Part shown: one piece after another, positions 44,596 through 54,153 of the stretch
Layout: each line of letters starts with the position of its first letter
Numbering within the stretch: position 1 is the first letter of the stretch
Translations under genes and position numbers: made by a program
The notes under the pieces: generated by a model
Seen by the model: the letters and a program-made list of their open reading frames with translations, nothing else
Told to the model about the DNA's origin: nothing
The model's database searches: none
NCBI GenBank assembly: GCA_963745945.1
Contig: CAVUZG010000007.1
Location: 124,001-188,000, forward strand
Length of the DNA: 64,000 bases
Source: DATFVA01 sp963745945
GTDB taxonomy: Bacteria; Bacteroidota; Ignavibacteria; Ignavibacteriales; Ignavibacteriaceae
Reading direction: 5' to 3'

Positions 44596-45152
44596 TTTTT
44601 GAACGCCTCGTCTATTTCTTTTCTTAAAAATGCTCTTGCCCGATGAAGTCGTGATTTTACTGCCGGAATTGAAATATTGGCAACTTCAGCGGTTTCTTCG
44701 GTGGATAATCCCTCTACATCACGAAGCAGAAAAACTATTCTGTAATCCGGAGAAAGCTTTTGTATAGCCTCATCAAGTATCATCCTCAGCTCATTATTTT
44801 CTGTGTTTTTATAGGGTAGAGTTTCCCAGTCTGCAATATGTTTTTCCGTGTAAAGATCTTCATCATTTTCCAGAGAGATGTAGTGCTTTCCTTTTTGTTT
44901 TCTTGCCTGCATTAAACAGTGGTTAGCAACAATTCTGTAAAGCCAGGTTGAAAGTTTCGAATTTCCATCAAACTGGTTAAGTGATTTAACCATGCTGTAA
45001 AATGTTTCCTGCATTATGTTTTCAGCTCTTTCAGGATCACGGCAAATCTTAAACGAGAAATTATAAATAGTTTGTTCATACTTTTTAACAATTTCCGTAA
45101 GAGCTTTTCTGTCTCCGGTTTTTGCTTCTTCTATTAATTTTTTTTCGTCCAT
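44592..45152 (-). CDS. ECF-type RNA polymerase sigma factor
   Basis: This 186-residue sigma factor of the extracytoplasmic function class recruits RNA polymerase to stress promoters. Region 2 reads YNFSFKICRDPERAENIMQE, TFYSMVKSLNQFDG, STWLYRIVANHCLMQARK. Region 4 reads LSPDYRIVFLLRDVEGLSTE, then ETAEVANISIPAVKSRLHRA and ends in RKEIDEAF. The anti-sigma gene follows with a four-base overlap. The regulon is unknown. Confidence 0.95.
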   Translation of the reverse strand: MDEKKLIEEAKTGDRKALTEIVKKYEQTIYNFSFKICRDPERAENIMQETFYSMVKSLNQFDGNSKLSTWLYRIVANHCLMQARKQKGKHYISLENDEDLYTEKHIADWETLPYKNTENNELRMILDEAIQKLSPDYRIVFLLRDVEGLSTEETAEVANISIPAVKSRLHRARAFLRKEIDEAFKK

Positions 45153-45201
45153 AATGTGAGATGCAAGTCCATATTTAAAGGTTCATAATAATTAATATTG
45201 A

Positions 45202-45813
45202 TTATAGTTCCAGTGCCATCCACAAGTACCAGCTGGCTATACTATTATAGGGTGCCCATTTATTTTTTTTTGATAATTGAATAAGTTTTTTACTATCCGG
45301 GATTTTTCTTAACCTGTAAGTAATCATTGCGCCACGTTTTATTCCCTGGTCTTTAACAGGAAGTACATTTAACCTGCAAAGATTAAAAATTAAAAACATT
45401 TGCACCGTCCATTCCCCTATTCCTTTGACCTTCGTAAATTCTTCAATTATTTCAGCGTCAGATTTTTTACTCAATCCCCTGAAGTGAATTTCACCGCTGA
45501 TAATTTTTTCTGAAAAATCTTTAACATAACTTACTTTTGCGTTCGATAATCCAACTTCTCTTAAATTAATAGCAGGTGTATTTTTTATTTTTTCCGGTAA
45601 AGGCTTATTATTGTAATAAGTCAAAAATCTTTGATAGATTGCAGCGGCAGATTTGGTAGAAAGCTGCTGGTTTATAATTGATCGTAAAAATGTAAGGTAA
45701 TGATTTCTTTTCGGGCTAAGGTTGCATATTGAAGAAAGATCAATAATTTTTGCAAGTGAAGGATCATTCTTGTAAATATGTGTTATGCCGTTTTCTATTT
45801 CCGTGAAATTCAT
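45202..45813 (-). CDS. DNA-3-methyladenine glycosylase (AlkA/HhH-GPD)
   Basis: This 203-residue base-excision enzyme removes alkylated purines from DNA. The helix-hairpin-helix is VKGIGEWTVQMFLIF, followed by the catalytic aspartate D155 in LPVKDQGIKRG. The N-terminal SIINQQLSTKSAAAIYQRF is typical of the AlkA family. It lacks the N-terminal TATA-like domain of E. coli AlkA. It is divergent from the kinase-like gene at 45860, with only 46 bases between starts. Confidence 0.9.
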   Translation of the reverse strand: MNFTEIENGITHIYKNDPSLAKIIDLSSICNLSPKRNHYLTFLRSIINQQLSTKSAAAIYQRFLTYYNNKPLPEKIKNTPAINLREVGLSNAKVSYVKDFSEKIISGEIHFRGLSKKSDAEIIEEFTKVKGIGEWTVQMFLIFNLCRLNVLPVKDQGIKRGAMITYRLRKIPDSKKLIQLSKKNKWAPYNSIASWYLWMALEL

Positions 45814-45859
45814 TATAATTACAGTTATTTTAATAAGGGAAGAACAAAAGTAATTTTTT

Positions 45860-48211
45860 ATGTCTGATAATAATTATCAAGAAGCCATTAAAAATAATAA
45901 ATTGTTCGATGGAATCCCTCCTGAAAATCTGGAAATTCCATTCAATGGTGAACAAATAATAAAAAAGAAAGAAGGGGAAATTATTTTTCAGAAGGGGGAT
46001 GCGAGTAAATCAACTTTCCTCATTCTCTCCGGTAAAGTAAAAGTTAAAGTCTATATTGAAAACAAATCGGTTAAGCTTAATAAAATATCCAAAGATTTCT
46101 TCGGTGATATAGAAGTTTTGGAAGATACGTATCGTCGTTCAGCTGCTGTTGCAAATACAGATTGTGTGCTTTATTCTCTCTCTAAAACTGATTTACGTAC
46201 TTTTCTTGCAAATAATCCCGAAGTTAATGATAATATTATTGCATATAATAAAGTAGATATTCCTGAACTGCTTATTACTATTCACCCAAGTCTTTTTAGC
46301 AAAGATACTGATAAACTCTATGTCTCTGCTGTGCCCGAAGCCATTCCTGAAACAGAGGACACTGAAAATGAAGAAAAGTTAGTTGATGACGACAATTTAG
46401 CTGAGGATGAGATATCTGCTATACCGGAAGAAAACAGCGAGTATGCTGATGACGTATTAGATGAACCGGAATTTGAAAGTTCTATTGAAGATTTAACAGA
46501 AGAACCAAATGAAACTATCCCAAATGATGCATCCGAATTTCAAGAAACCTTAAGCGAGTCACCGGAAGAAGTAAATGTAGAATCAGAAAACAATGATGAA
46601 CTGCTAAGCGAAGAAAATGAAGAGGTGAACCAGGAGGAAAGTATTCTGACAGAAGAAGATATTGATTTACCGGATGAACTTTCGATAGAAAACGAATCTG
46701 AAATAAAAGAAACTGCTGAAGATGAAATCATATCAATAGACGAAATTAATACAGATGCTATTAACGAGGAGATCGATATTACCAATTCTGAACAATTTGT
46801 TAGTACTGAATCCGATCATTTAATTAGTGATGAAATGAAAAATGAACCGGCAGAAAAGAAAATTGAAGAGAAACCTGAAACTGAATTTTCAGCTGATCCT
46901 TTACTGGACAGTGATGAAGAAGAACGTTCTCCCTGGCATAATTTGACAACGGAAGAACGTGAGAAGGATATTCTTTCAGGAATGACAGAAGAGGAACAAA
47001 TAAGGTACGAAGCCGAACAGGAAAAATTAAAATATGATGATACTGAACTTAACTCAGCCAGGATTCTTAATGCGGTTTTAAAATTTAATTCAAGCCTTGA
47101 TGAGCAGGTGCTTCATGCAAATATTGTCCGGGAGGCAGTTAAACTTACTGAAGCACAGGCAGGCACTTTATATATTCTTGATAATCTTAAAAATCTGCTT
47201 GTAACTGAAATGCAGACGGAAGATGGATATGTTGAAGTAAGGTTTCCTGCAGGAAGCGGTTTAACAGGACTTGCAGCTGAAACAGGAGAAATAATTAATG
47301 TAAGAGAACCCATTAAGGACTTCCGGTTTTCAGAGGATATTGATAGTATACAAGGAATAGTAAGTTCAAGTCTCATTTGTATACCAATCCCGAATGATGA
47401 GAAAGAAACCATTGCTGTTCTTTGTCTTGCAAACAGCAGTTCGGGTAAATTTCTTTTATCAGACGAAGAAACTATACTTTCACTGGTTCCACACATTTCA
47501 CAAACTCTTCTTCGGCTTGCAAATTTTCACGATATACTTGATAAGAGTAAAAATACATATCTGTCCACCTTCACTAAGTTTGTTACTGAAAATATTCAGA
47601 CTCCCGTTTTAACAATGAAATATTATGCTGCACAGATAAAAAAGAAAAATATACCTTCTGAAATCAAAACGATTTTAAACGTACTTATGGATCAGGCTGA
47701 TTCCGTAGTTAATTTTCTGCATTCTTCATTAGCCTATACTGAAAATACTAATCCCCTTGAAATAGAAGAATATGAACTTCAGGAAGTTATAGATAGTACT
47801 TTAGGTCTTCTCGCCGAATATGTTGAATCGCGGAATGTGGCATTGTATAAAAAGGTGGAAAGCAATATTAGGGTTAAAGTTGATAAAAAGGCCTTCTATC
47901 AGGCTTGTCTTCAAATAGCTAAAAATGCATGTGATTCTATGGGAGAAAGTGGAAATATTTATATAACAGCAAAACGTTCAGGGGATATTATAAATATAGA
48001 ATTTCGCGATACAGGGCCGGGGATAGCTGATGAGATAAAATCACAGATTTTTCAGCCATTTAAATCATTTCTTAAAGAAAACGGAACTGGTTTAGGTTTA
48101 ACCATAGCTCAAAAAATTATTCGGGATCACGGCGGAGAATTAACCGTTGAAAGCAGCCCCGGACAAGGTGCAATTTTTACTATTTCTCTTCCGTCTTTCG
48201 ATCAAATTTAA
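45860..48211 (+). CDS. cNMP-binding/GAF/histidine-kinase-like protein with Glu at the H-box
   Basis: This 783-residue cytoplasmic protein has four parts. Residues about 10-125 form a cyclic-nucleotide-binding domain (IIFQKGDASKSTFLILSGK, then FFGDIEVLEDTYRRSAAVA). Residues about 155-355 are a highly acidic low-complexity linker. Residues about 395-550 form a GAF domain (LTEAQAGTLYILDNLKNLLV). The C-terminus has a kinase-like module: HisKA helices about 565-630 and an HATPase (about 660-780) with KNACDSMGE, RDTGPGIADE and NGTGLGLTIAQKI. The phospho-acceptor position of FVTENIQTPVL is Glu577, where kinases have His. It leads the operon with miaA, a glycosyltransferase-like gene and an FAD oxidoreductase. 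Confidence 0.88.
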   Translation: MSDNNYQEAIKNNKLFDGIPPENLEIPFNGEQIIKKKEGEIIFQKGDASKSTFLILSGKVKVKVYIENKSVKLNKISKDFFGDIEVLEDTYRRSAAVANTDCVLYSLSKTDLRTFLANNPEVNDNIIAYNKVDIPELLITIHPSLFSKDTDKLYVSAVPEAIPETEDTENEEKLVDDDNLAEDEISAIPEENSEYADDVLDEPEFESSIEDLTEEPNETIPNDASEFQETLSESPEEVNVESENNDELLSEENEEVNQEESILTEEDIDLPDELSIENESEIKETAEDEIISIDEINTDAINEEIDITNSEQFVSTESDHLISDEMKNEPAEKKIEEKPETEFSADPLLDSDEEERSPWHNLTTEEREKDILSGMTEEEQIRYEAEQEKLKYDDTELNSARILNAVLKFNSSLDEQVLHANIVREAVKLTEAQAGTLYILDNLKNLLVTEMQTEDGYVEVRFPAGSGLTGLAAETGEIINVREPIKDFRFSEDIDSIQGIVSSSLICIPIPNDEKETIAVLCLANSSSGKFLLSDEETILSLVPHISQTLLRLANFHDILDKSKNTYLSTFTKFVTENIQTPVLTMKYYAAQIKKKNIPSEIKTILNVLMDQADSVVNFLHSSLAYTENTNPLEIEEYELQEVIDSTLGLLAEYVESRNVALYKKVESNIRVKVDKKAFYQACLQIAKNACDSMGESGNIYITAKRSGDIINIEFRDTGPGIADEIKSQIFQPFKSFLKENGTGLGLTIAQKIIRDHGGELTVESSPGQGAIFTISLPSFDQI

Positions 48212-48216
48212 TCCTG

Positions 48217-49122
48217 ATGTCTTATAACCTTATTACAATACTGGGGCCTACGGCCTCCGGTAAAACCAGGCTTTCTGCTGAACTTGCCTGTGAATTTAAC
48301 GGAGAAATTATTTCTGCTGATTCACGCCAGGTTTATAAACAAATGAACATTGGTACCGGAAAAGATATTCAGGATTATATTGTAAATGAAGTTCAGATAA
48401 AATATCATATGATTGATATTGTTGAACCAGAAGATGAATTTAATCTGTACAAATTTCACAAAAAATTTTATGAAATTTTTGAAGAGATATCATATAAAAA
48501 TAAACTTCCTTTTCTCGTTGGCGGTACGGGTTTATATTTAAATGCTGTTCTACGGAATTATAGCCTGAAGGAAGTAGATTTTTCTTCAAGCCGTGCAGAA
48601 GAATTAAGTAAACTTGATCCGAATGAACTAAGACAAATTCTTCTTTCCAAAGCTGCTAAACATCATAATACAACTGATCTTCTTGAGAAAGACAGGATAA
48701 TAAAAGCAATACTTATTTCAGAAACTGATTCGGATTTGGGTAAACAATTACCGGAGATTAAATCATTAGTAATAGGAATAAAACCCCAAAGAGAAGAGGT
48801 AAAAAGAAGAATTACGGAAAGATTGAATCTAAGATTAAAAAATGGAATGATTGAAGAAGTTGAAGAACTTGTTAAATCAGGATTATCTTTCGAGAAACTG
48901 AATTTTTTTGGACTTGAATACAGGTATGTTGGTCTTTACCTGAAAGGTGAATTGAACTACAATGATATGTCTCAGAAACTAAGAAGTGCAATTCACGATT
49001 TTGCTAAAAGACAAATGACCTGGTTCAGAAAAATGGAACGTGAGGGTGTAAATATTTATTGGCTTGAGTCCCCGGATTTTGAAAAAGCAAAGAAAATTAT
49101 CCAGGAAAAAATAGATGTATAG
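48217..49122 (+). CDS. miaA: tRNA dimethylallyltransferase
   Basis: This 301-residue enzyme isopentenylates adenosine 37 of tRNAs reading U-starting codons. The P-loop is at residues 10-17 (GPTASGKT), with LSAELACEFNGEIISADSRQ, QVYKQMNIGTGK, LVGGTGLYLNAVL and the C-terminal LEYRYVGLYLKGELN and FAKRQMTWFRKM. Its length and all motifs are normal. It begins five bases after the kinase-like gene and overlaps the next gene by eight bases. Confidence 0.97.
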   Translation: MSYNLITILGPTASGKTRLSAELACEFNGEIISADSRQVYKQMNIGTGKDIQDYIVNEVQIKYHMIDIVEPEDEFNLYKFHKKFYEIFEEISYKNKLPFLVGGTGLYLNAVLRNYSLKEVDFSSSRAEELSKLDPNELRQILLSKAAKHHNTTDLLEKDRIIKAILISETDSDLGKQLPEIKSLVIGIKPQREEVKRRITERLNLRLKNGMIEEVEELVKSGLSFEKLNFFGLEYRYVGLYLKGELNYNDMSQKLRSAIHDFAKRQMTWFRKMEREGVNIYWLESPDFEKAKKIIQEKIDV

Positions 49123-50443
49123 TTTTCCCCCTGCAGTTGAAAATTATATTGAAAAATATGGATTAAGTTACTGGAATCTTGAAACATTATTGACTTCCGG
49201 CATTACCGCAGCAGTGGTTGTGCCGGCTATTGCAGAATTTGAAAATATTAAAATTTTTCTCAGTTCATTCAGGGAACTGGACAACAGGTATTTCAATTCC
49301 ACTCAACTTATATTTGTAATTAATAATACAGATAGTTCAAATGATGCAGTTAAACTTGATAACCAGCAAACACTAATTTATCTGCGCAACCTGATCAGCG
49401 GTAACCCGGAAGATTCGTTAAGCAGAGAAATACTGGATAAAGAAATTAACATCGGAATAGTAGATGCAGCATCACCCCGCAAAACAATGCCCAACAAAGA
49501 TGGTGGGGTTGGTCTTGCAAGAAAAATAGGGATGGACATAGCACTTAACATTTTAGATTTTAGCGTCTACGGTAAAAAAATAATTTTAACAACAGACGCA
49601 GATTGCACCCTGGCTCCAAATTACCTGACTGAAATAATTAATCAATTTGGTAAACGCAATCTTTCAGCAGCAGTAGTTAGCTTTCAGCATGATGTTTCCG
49701 GGAAAGATATTCTGAGCGAAGCTGTTTTGTGTTATGAAATATTTCTGAGATACTATGTGCTTGGATTAAAGTTTGCTGAATCACCTTACGCATTTCATAC
49801 AATTGGTTCAACAATGGTTTGTGATTATGAAAGCTATATTAAAGTTGAAGGTATGAATAAAAGAAAAGCCGCTGAAGATTTTTATTTTCTCGAAAAACTG
49901 GCAAAGAATGTTAAGATAGAAACTATCAATACTACAACGGTTTACCCATCGGGTAGAGGCTCCTGGCGTGTGCCGTTCGGAACCGGACAGAGAGTAACAA
50001 GGTTTTTATCCGGCTTACAAAATGAATATTCTCTTTACAATCCGGATTCATTTAAGATACTTAAAGATTGGCTGCAGGTTTTGAATACCGTTGGGAAAAC
50101 TGAGATAGATTTTTACCTGCACGGAGCAAAAAAAATTCATCCCGAGCTGATAAAATTTTTATATTATCACAATTTTGAAAATGATATGAATAATATTATT
50201 AAAAATTCAAAAACTGAAGAGCAGTTAAAGCAACAAAAGTCAAAATGGTTTGATGGATTTATGACGTTGAAGCTGATTCATCACCTGAGAGATAATGGAT
50301 TACCTGAAAATAATATGTTTGACGTGCTTGATGAAATATTTTCCTGGATAAATATTCCCTGGATTCCTGAAAGAGATAAAACTGAACTTCCTGATTTAAA
50401 TATCAGGAGAGATTACCTTGATATTCTCAGACAATATGCATGA
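49115..50443 (+). CDS. Glycosyltransferase-like (GT-A type) protein
   Basis: This 442-residue protein has the layout of a family 2-type glycosyltransferase: VVVPAIAEFENI near the start, a catalytic-metal motif ILTTDADCTLAPNYL around residue 155-165, RGSWRVPFGTGQRV and a C-terminal helical part. The donor and acceptor are unknown, and no membrane segment is seen. It overlaps miaA by eight bases and is seven bases before the FAD oxidoreductase, so it belongs to the same transcript. Confidence 0.7.
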   Translation: MYSFPPAVENYIEKYGLSYWNLETLLTSGITAAVVVPAIAEFENIKIFLSSFRELDNRYFNSTQLIFVINNTDSSNDAVKLDNQQTLIYLRNLISGNPEDSLSREILDKEINIGIVDAASPRKTMPNKDGGVGLARKIGMDIALNILDFSVYGKKIILTTDADCTLAPNYLTEIINQFGKRNLSAAVVSFQHDVSGKDILSEAVLCYEIFLRYYVLGLKFAESPYAFHTIGSTMVCDYESYIKVEGMNKRKAAEDFYFLEKLAKNVKIETINTTTVYPSGRGSWRVPFGTGQRVTRFLSGLQNEYSLYNPDSFKILKDWLQVLNTVGKTEIDFYLHGAKKIHPELIKFLYYHNFENDMNNIIKNSKTEEQLKQQKSKWFDGFMTLKLIHHLRDNGLPENNMFDVLDEIFSWINIPWIPERDKTELPDLNIRRDYLDILRQYA

Positions 50444-50450
50444 AAAATAA

Positions 50451-51932
50451 ATGATAATAAAAACTTTACCTGATGAAATAGAAAACTATTTAAGCGATGC
50501 ATCAAATTTTAAAGGAAAATGCGATGCGGTTTATATACCTGAATCAGTTGATGAAATTTCCGCTTTGTTAAAAAAAGCGAATGCAGAAGGAACACCGGTT
50601 ACAATTTCGGGAAACGGAACAGGTTTAACCGGTGCCCGTGTGCCTTCAGGCGGAATATTAATTTCCACTGAAAAACTTAATAAAATAATTGAGATAAATA
50701 AGAAGGACAAATATATAGTTGTTGAACCCGGAGTAATACTTGATAACCTGCAGAAAGAAGTAAATCGACAAGAATTACTTTACCCTCCGGATCCTACTGA
50801 ATGGAATTGTTTTATAGGCGGCACAATTGCCACTAATGCCTCGGGTGAGAAGACGTTTAAATACGGACCAACAAGAAATTTTGTTGAAGAGCTGCAGGTA
50901 GTTCTAGCTGATGGTGAAATTCTCGATATAAAAAGAGGATTATTTAATGCTAAAGGTTTTCATCTTGAGATGGAGACTGTTTCCGGAAAAAAAATTGAAC
51001 TGAAAATTCCTTCTATTAATATGCCCGGTGTTAAAAATGCTTCCGGCTATTATTTAAAAGAAAATATGGATGCAATTGATTTGTTTATTGGTTCAGAGGG
51101 AACCCTTGGGATAATTACAAAAATTAAATTGCAGCTTGTTAAGCTTCCTGTGGATATTCTTTCTTCAGTTATATTTTTTGATTCTGAAGATAATGCAATA
51201 TCTTTTATTGAAGAGGCAAGAAAAACTTCACTTGAGACAAGGAAACATAAATCAGATACTCTGGAGGCACTAGCTCTCGAGTTTATGGATGAAAATTGCT
51301 TGAATTTCCTCAAAGAAGATTACTCACAAATTCCGGTTGATGCCAAATCTTCTGTTTGGTTTGAACAGGAAACCACAACCGAGAATGACGAAACACTCTT
51401 TAATCAATGGGCAGAATTAATAGCAATACATAATGGAAATACTGAAACTGCCTGGTTTGCTTTCTCGGAAAATGATAAAAGAAAGCTCGAGGAATACCGT
51501 CATTCAGTTTCTGCAAAGGCAAATGAATTTATTGCAAAGAGGAATGTTAAAAAATTAGGGACAGATGTAGCTGTTCCGAACAATGTATTCAAGGGATTTT
51601 ATAAGGAGTGTAAAAACCTTGTTCAAAATTCAGGTATCAAATTTATTGCGTACGGACATTTCGGTAATTCTCATCTTCACCTCAATATGCTGCCGGAGAA
51701 TGATGACGAATATGAAAAAGGGAAAGAACTTTACAAACAGATATGCAAAAGAGCGGTTGAACTGAATGGGACGGTCTCGGCAGAACACGGAATTGGTAAA
51801 TTAAAAACCGAGTACCTTGAAATGATGTTCGGGAAGGAAAATATTAAAAAGATGGCAGAGATTAAAAAAGTATTTGACCCGAATTTAATTTTGGGAAGAG
51901 GAACTTTGTTCAGCGAAGAATTATTTAAATAG
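50451..51932 (+). CDS. FAD-binding oxidoreductase of the GlcD/D-lactate dehydrogenase type
   Basis: This 493-residue flavoprotein oxidises 2-hydroxy acids (D-lactate or glycolate class). The FAD-binding_4 domain (about 20-195) has ISGNGTGLTGARVPSGG and GGTIATNASGEKTFKYG. The C-terminal FAD-oxidase_C domain has GSEGTLGIITKIKLQL, YGHFGNSHLHLNM and AEHGIGKLKTEYL. No iron-sulfur domain is fused. The electron acceptor could be a quinone or cytochrome. It is the last gene of the kinase-miaA-GT run and overlaps the convergent protease gene by eight bases. Confidence 0.9.
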   Translation: MIIKTLPDEIENYLSDASNFKGKCDAVYIPESVDEISALLKKANAEGTPVTISGNGTGLTGARVPSGGILISTEKLNKIIEINKKDKYIVVEPGVILDNLQKEVNRQELLYPPDPTEWNCFIGGTIATNASGEKTFKYGPTRNFVEELQVVLADGEILDIKRGLFNAKGFHLEMETVSGKKIELKIPSINMPGVKNASGYYLKENMDAIDLFIGSEGTLGIITKIKLQLVKLPVDILSSVIFFDSEDNAISFIEEARKTSLETRKHKSDTLEALALEFMDENCLNFLKEDYSQIPVDAKSSVWFEQETTTENDETLFNQWAELIAIHNGNTETAWFAFSENDKRKLEEYRHSVSAKANEFIAKRNVKKLGTDVAVPNNVFKGFYKECKNLVQNSGIKFIAYGHFGNSHLHLNMLPENDDEYEKGKELYKQICKRAVELNGTVSAEHGIGKLKTEYLEMMFGKENIKKMAEIKKVFDPNLILGRGTLFSEELFK

Positions 51933-52611
51933 AATTTGCTCTCAGCTCTTTTTTTAATTTTTTGTAATCAGGAACAATTTCTTCAACGAGTTTCCAGAAT
52001 CTATTAGAGTGATTCATTTCTTTCAGATGACATAATTCGTGGATTATTACGTAATCAATTATTTCTTTTCTGTATTTCATCAACTTATAATTAAGTGAAA
52101 TATTCCCGCCGGCAGAGCAGCTTCCCCATCTCGTTTTCTGGTTTCTGATTCTTACCTGTTTAAAAGAAAAATTATTTTGTTGAGCAAGTTCATTAGTCCT
52201 TTCCGGTAAATAATCCTTTGCTTTAAGCTTTAGCCAGGTATTGTAAATTCGCCTTATACCGTCATCAGAGCCGGAAGGACTTTCAATTTTAATAGTGTTT
52301 TGATGAAATATTATTTTGTGCTTTAGCAGAAACAGGTTGTACTTCTGTTCTATTTCAATATTATCACCCAGGTAAGTAAATTCTTTTTTAGGAGAAACAT
52401 TTTTGAGATGTTTTAAAATCCATTCTCTTTTTTTATAGATGAATCTTTCTGCTTCTTCCATTTTACATTTCGGAGGAAGAATAACCTCCAGTCCGGTTGA
52501 GGGATTTATTTGCAGTCGAAGATATCTTGCCCTTGTACTGTACTTTATCCTGAAAGTGATTTCGGAATCATTAGTGCGGAGTCTCGAGTAACTTATCTTC
52601 TTTTTATTCAT
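51925..52611 (-). CDS. YgjP-like (DUF45) zinc metalloprotease
   Basis: This 228-residue cytoplasmic protease of the YgjP/DUF45 family is a gluzincin-like enzyme. Zinc-binding HELCH is at residues 191-195 with His201 as the likely third ligand (MNHSNRFW). The marker WGSCS (162-166) is also present. Relatives act in protein turnover and in some restriction systems as partners, but no such genes are near. It may be co-transcribed with cysS, whose stop is 44 bases upstream. Confidence 0.88.
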   Translation of the reverse strand: MNKKKISYSRLRTNDSEITFRIKYSTRARYLRLQINPSTGLEVILPPKCKMEEAERFIYKKREWILKHLKNVSPKKEFTYLGDNIEIEQKYNLFLLKHKIIFHQNTIKIESPSGSDDGIRRIYNTWLKLKAKDYLPERTNELAQQNNFSFKQVRIRNQKTRWGSCSAGGNISLNYKLMKYRKEIIDYVIIHELCHLKEMNHSNRFWKLVEEIVPDYKKLKKELRANSI

Positions 52612-52655
52612 ATAACTTTTAGCACTTCATAATAGGAAATAATAAAAGAAGAATC

Positions 52656-54068
52656 TCAAGACTTAACTTTTTTAAAGGTAGTTTTTTCTTTACTGTCCTG
52701 GAGTTCGATTCCGATATTTTTTAATTCATCACGTATTTTATCTGCAAGTTTAAAATTTTTATCAGCCTTTGCTTCCTGGCGAAATTTTATGAACATCTCA
52801 ATTAATTCATTTTCAAGTTCACCGGAGGTTTCTGCACTTAAAGTATTAAAATCTAAAATTCCAAGAATGTCTCCTGCTGTTTTATCTAAAAAGTCTTTTA
52901 CATTAAGATAAAATGCCTTGCTGATATTATCATTCTCAGAAATAACACGATTAACTTCTTTAATAAAATCAAAAATTACGGCAACGGCCTGCGGTGTGTT
53001 GAAATCATCGTCCATTGCAGTTTCAAAGGCTTTCTGAAATTTTTGGAAATTAAATTCAGGATTGCTGTTTCCTTCAGATGTTTTTATTTCCTTTTCAACT
53101 TTTTCTGCAAGATTACTAATCTTTTCCAATCCTTTCTGAGCAGCTGCAAGGAGATCTTCGGTAAAATTTAAAGGGCCCCCGTAATGAGCCTGGGCATATA
53201 ATAATCTTAATGCTTCTGCGGAATATTTTTTTAGTACTTCCCTTGTAGTAAAAAAATTACCAAGTGACTTGGACATTTTTTCTTCGTTAATATTCAGAAA
53301 TCCAAAATGAACCCAGTAGTTAACAAATTTTTTCCCGTTTGCTCCTTCACTCTGTGCTATTTCGTTTTCATGATGCGGGAAAACTAAATCATTTCCACCG
53401 GCGTGAATATCAAAATTATCACCAAGATGTTTGCAGCTCATTGCGGAACATTCAATATGCCATCCGGGTCTGCCCTTTCCCCAAGGACTTTCCCAGTAAG
53501 GTTCTCCTTCTTTTGCTTTTTTCCACAGAGAAAAATCCAGGGGATTCTTTTTCTCCTCATTTATTTCAATTCTTGCACCTGATTCAAGTTCATCCGTTTT
53601 TTTTCCACTTAGTTTACCATAACTCTTGAATTTTGAAACATCATAAAAAACATTACCATTTACATTATATGCTATTCCTTTTTCTTCCAATGATTTAATC
53701 ATTTTTATAATATCAGCCATATGTGCAGTTGCTTTAGGATAAATATCAGCCTTCTTAATTTTCAGTTTCTCAATATCTTCGAAAAAAGCACTAATGTAAT
53801 ATTCGGCAATCTCAACGGGACTTTTTTTCTGCTCATTTGATTTTTTTATAATCTTATCATCAACATCGGTCAGGTTCATTGCATAAGTAACAATATAGCC
53901 TTTGGAGATCAGGTACTTCCTCAGTATATCTGCCATAATAAATGAACGCGCATTACCTATATGGAAATAATCGTAAACAGTAGGTCCGCACACATACATT
54001 TTTACGTTCGGCGGATCTATTGGCTTGAACTCTTCTTTTTTTCTTGTTAGGGTATTATAAATAAGCAT
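52656..54068 (-). CDS. cysS: Cysteine-tRNA ligase
   Basis: This 470-residue enzyme charges tRNA-Cys. Signature motifs are VCGPTVYDYFHIGNARS (HIGH-type), zinc ligands in the CysRS pattern (VCGPT; WHIECSAMS; GGNDLVFPHHENEIAQSE) and the KMSKS loop in EEKMSKSLGNFF. I start at the ATG 54068, giving the usual MLIYNTLTRKK beginning; an upstream ATG at 54146 would add 26 residues, with no strong ribosome site at either. It lies eight bases or more after the membrane-protein gene. Confidence 0.95.
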   Translation of the reverse strand: MLIYNTLTRKKEEFKPIDPPNVKMYVCGPTVYDYFHIGNARSFIMADILRKYLISKGYIVTYAMNLTDVDDKIIKKSNEQKKSPVEIAEYYISAFFEDIEKLKIKKADIYPKATAHMADIIKMIKSLEEKGIAYNVNGNVFYDVSKFKSYGKLSGKKTDELESGARIEINEEKKNPLDFSLWKKAKEGEPYWESPWGKGRPGWHIECSAMSCKHLGDNFDIHAGGNDLVFPHHENEIAQSEGANGKKFVNYWVHFGFLNINEEKMSKSLGNFFTTREVLKKYSAEALRLLYAQAHYGGPLNFTEDLLAAAQKGLEKISNLAEKVEKEIKTSEGNSNPEFNFQKFQKAFETAMDDDFNTPQAVAVIFDFIKEVNRVISENDNISKAFYLNVKDFLDKTAGDILGILDFNTLSAETSGELENELIEMFIKFRQEAKADKNFKLADKIRDELKNIGIELQDSKEKTTFKKVKS

Positions 54069-54153
54069 ATCAGTTTCTTTTAAATCTGAATGTTTAAGAT
54101 AACCAATTTTAAAAAAATAATTCGGGACATTTAACAAACTTCCCATAAATTAA

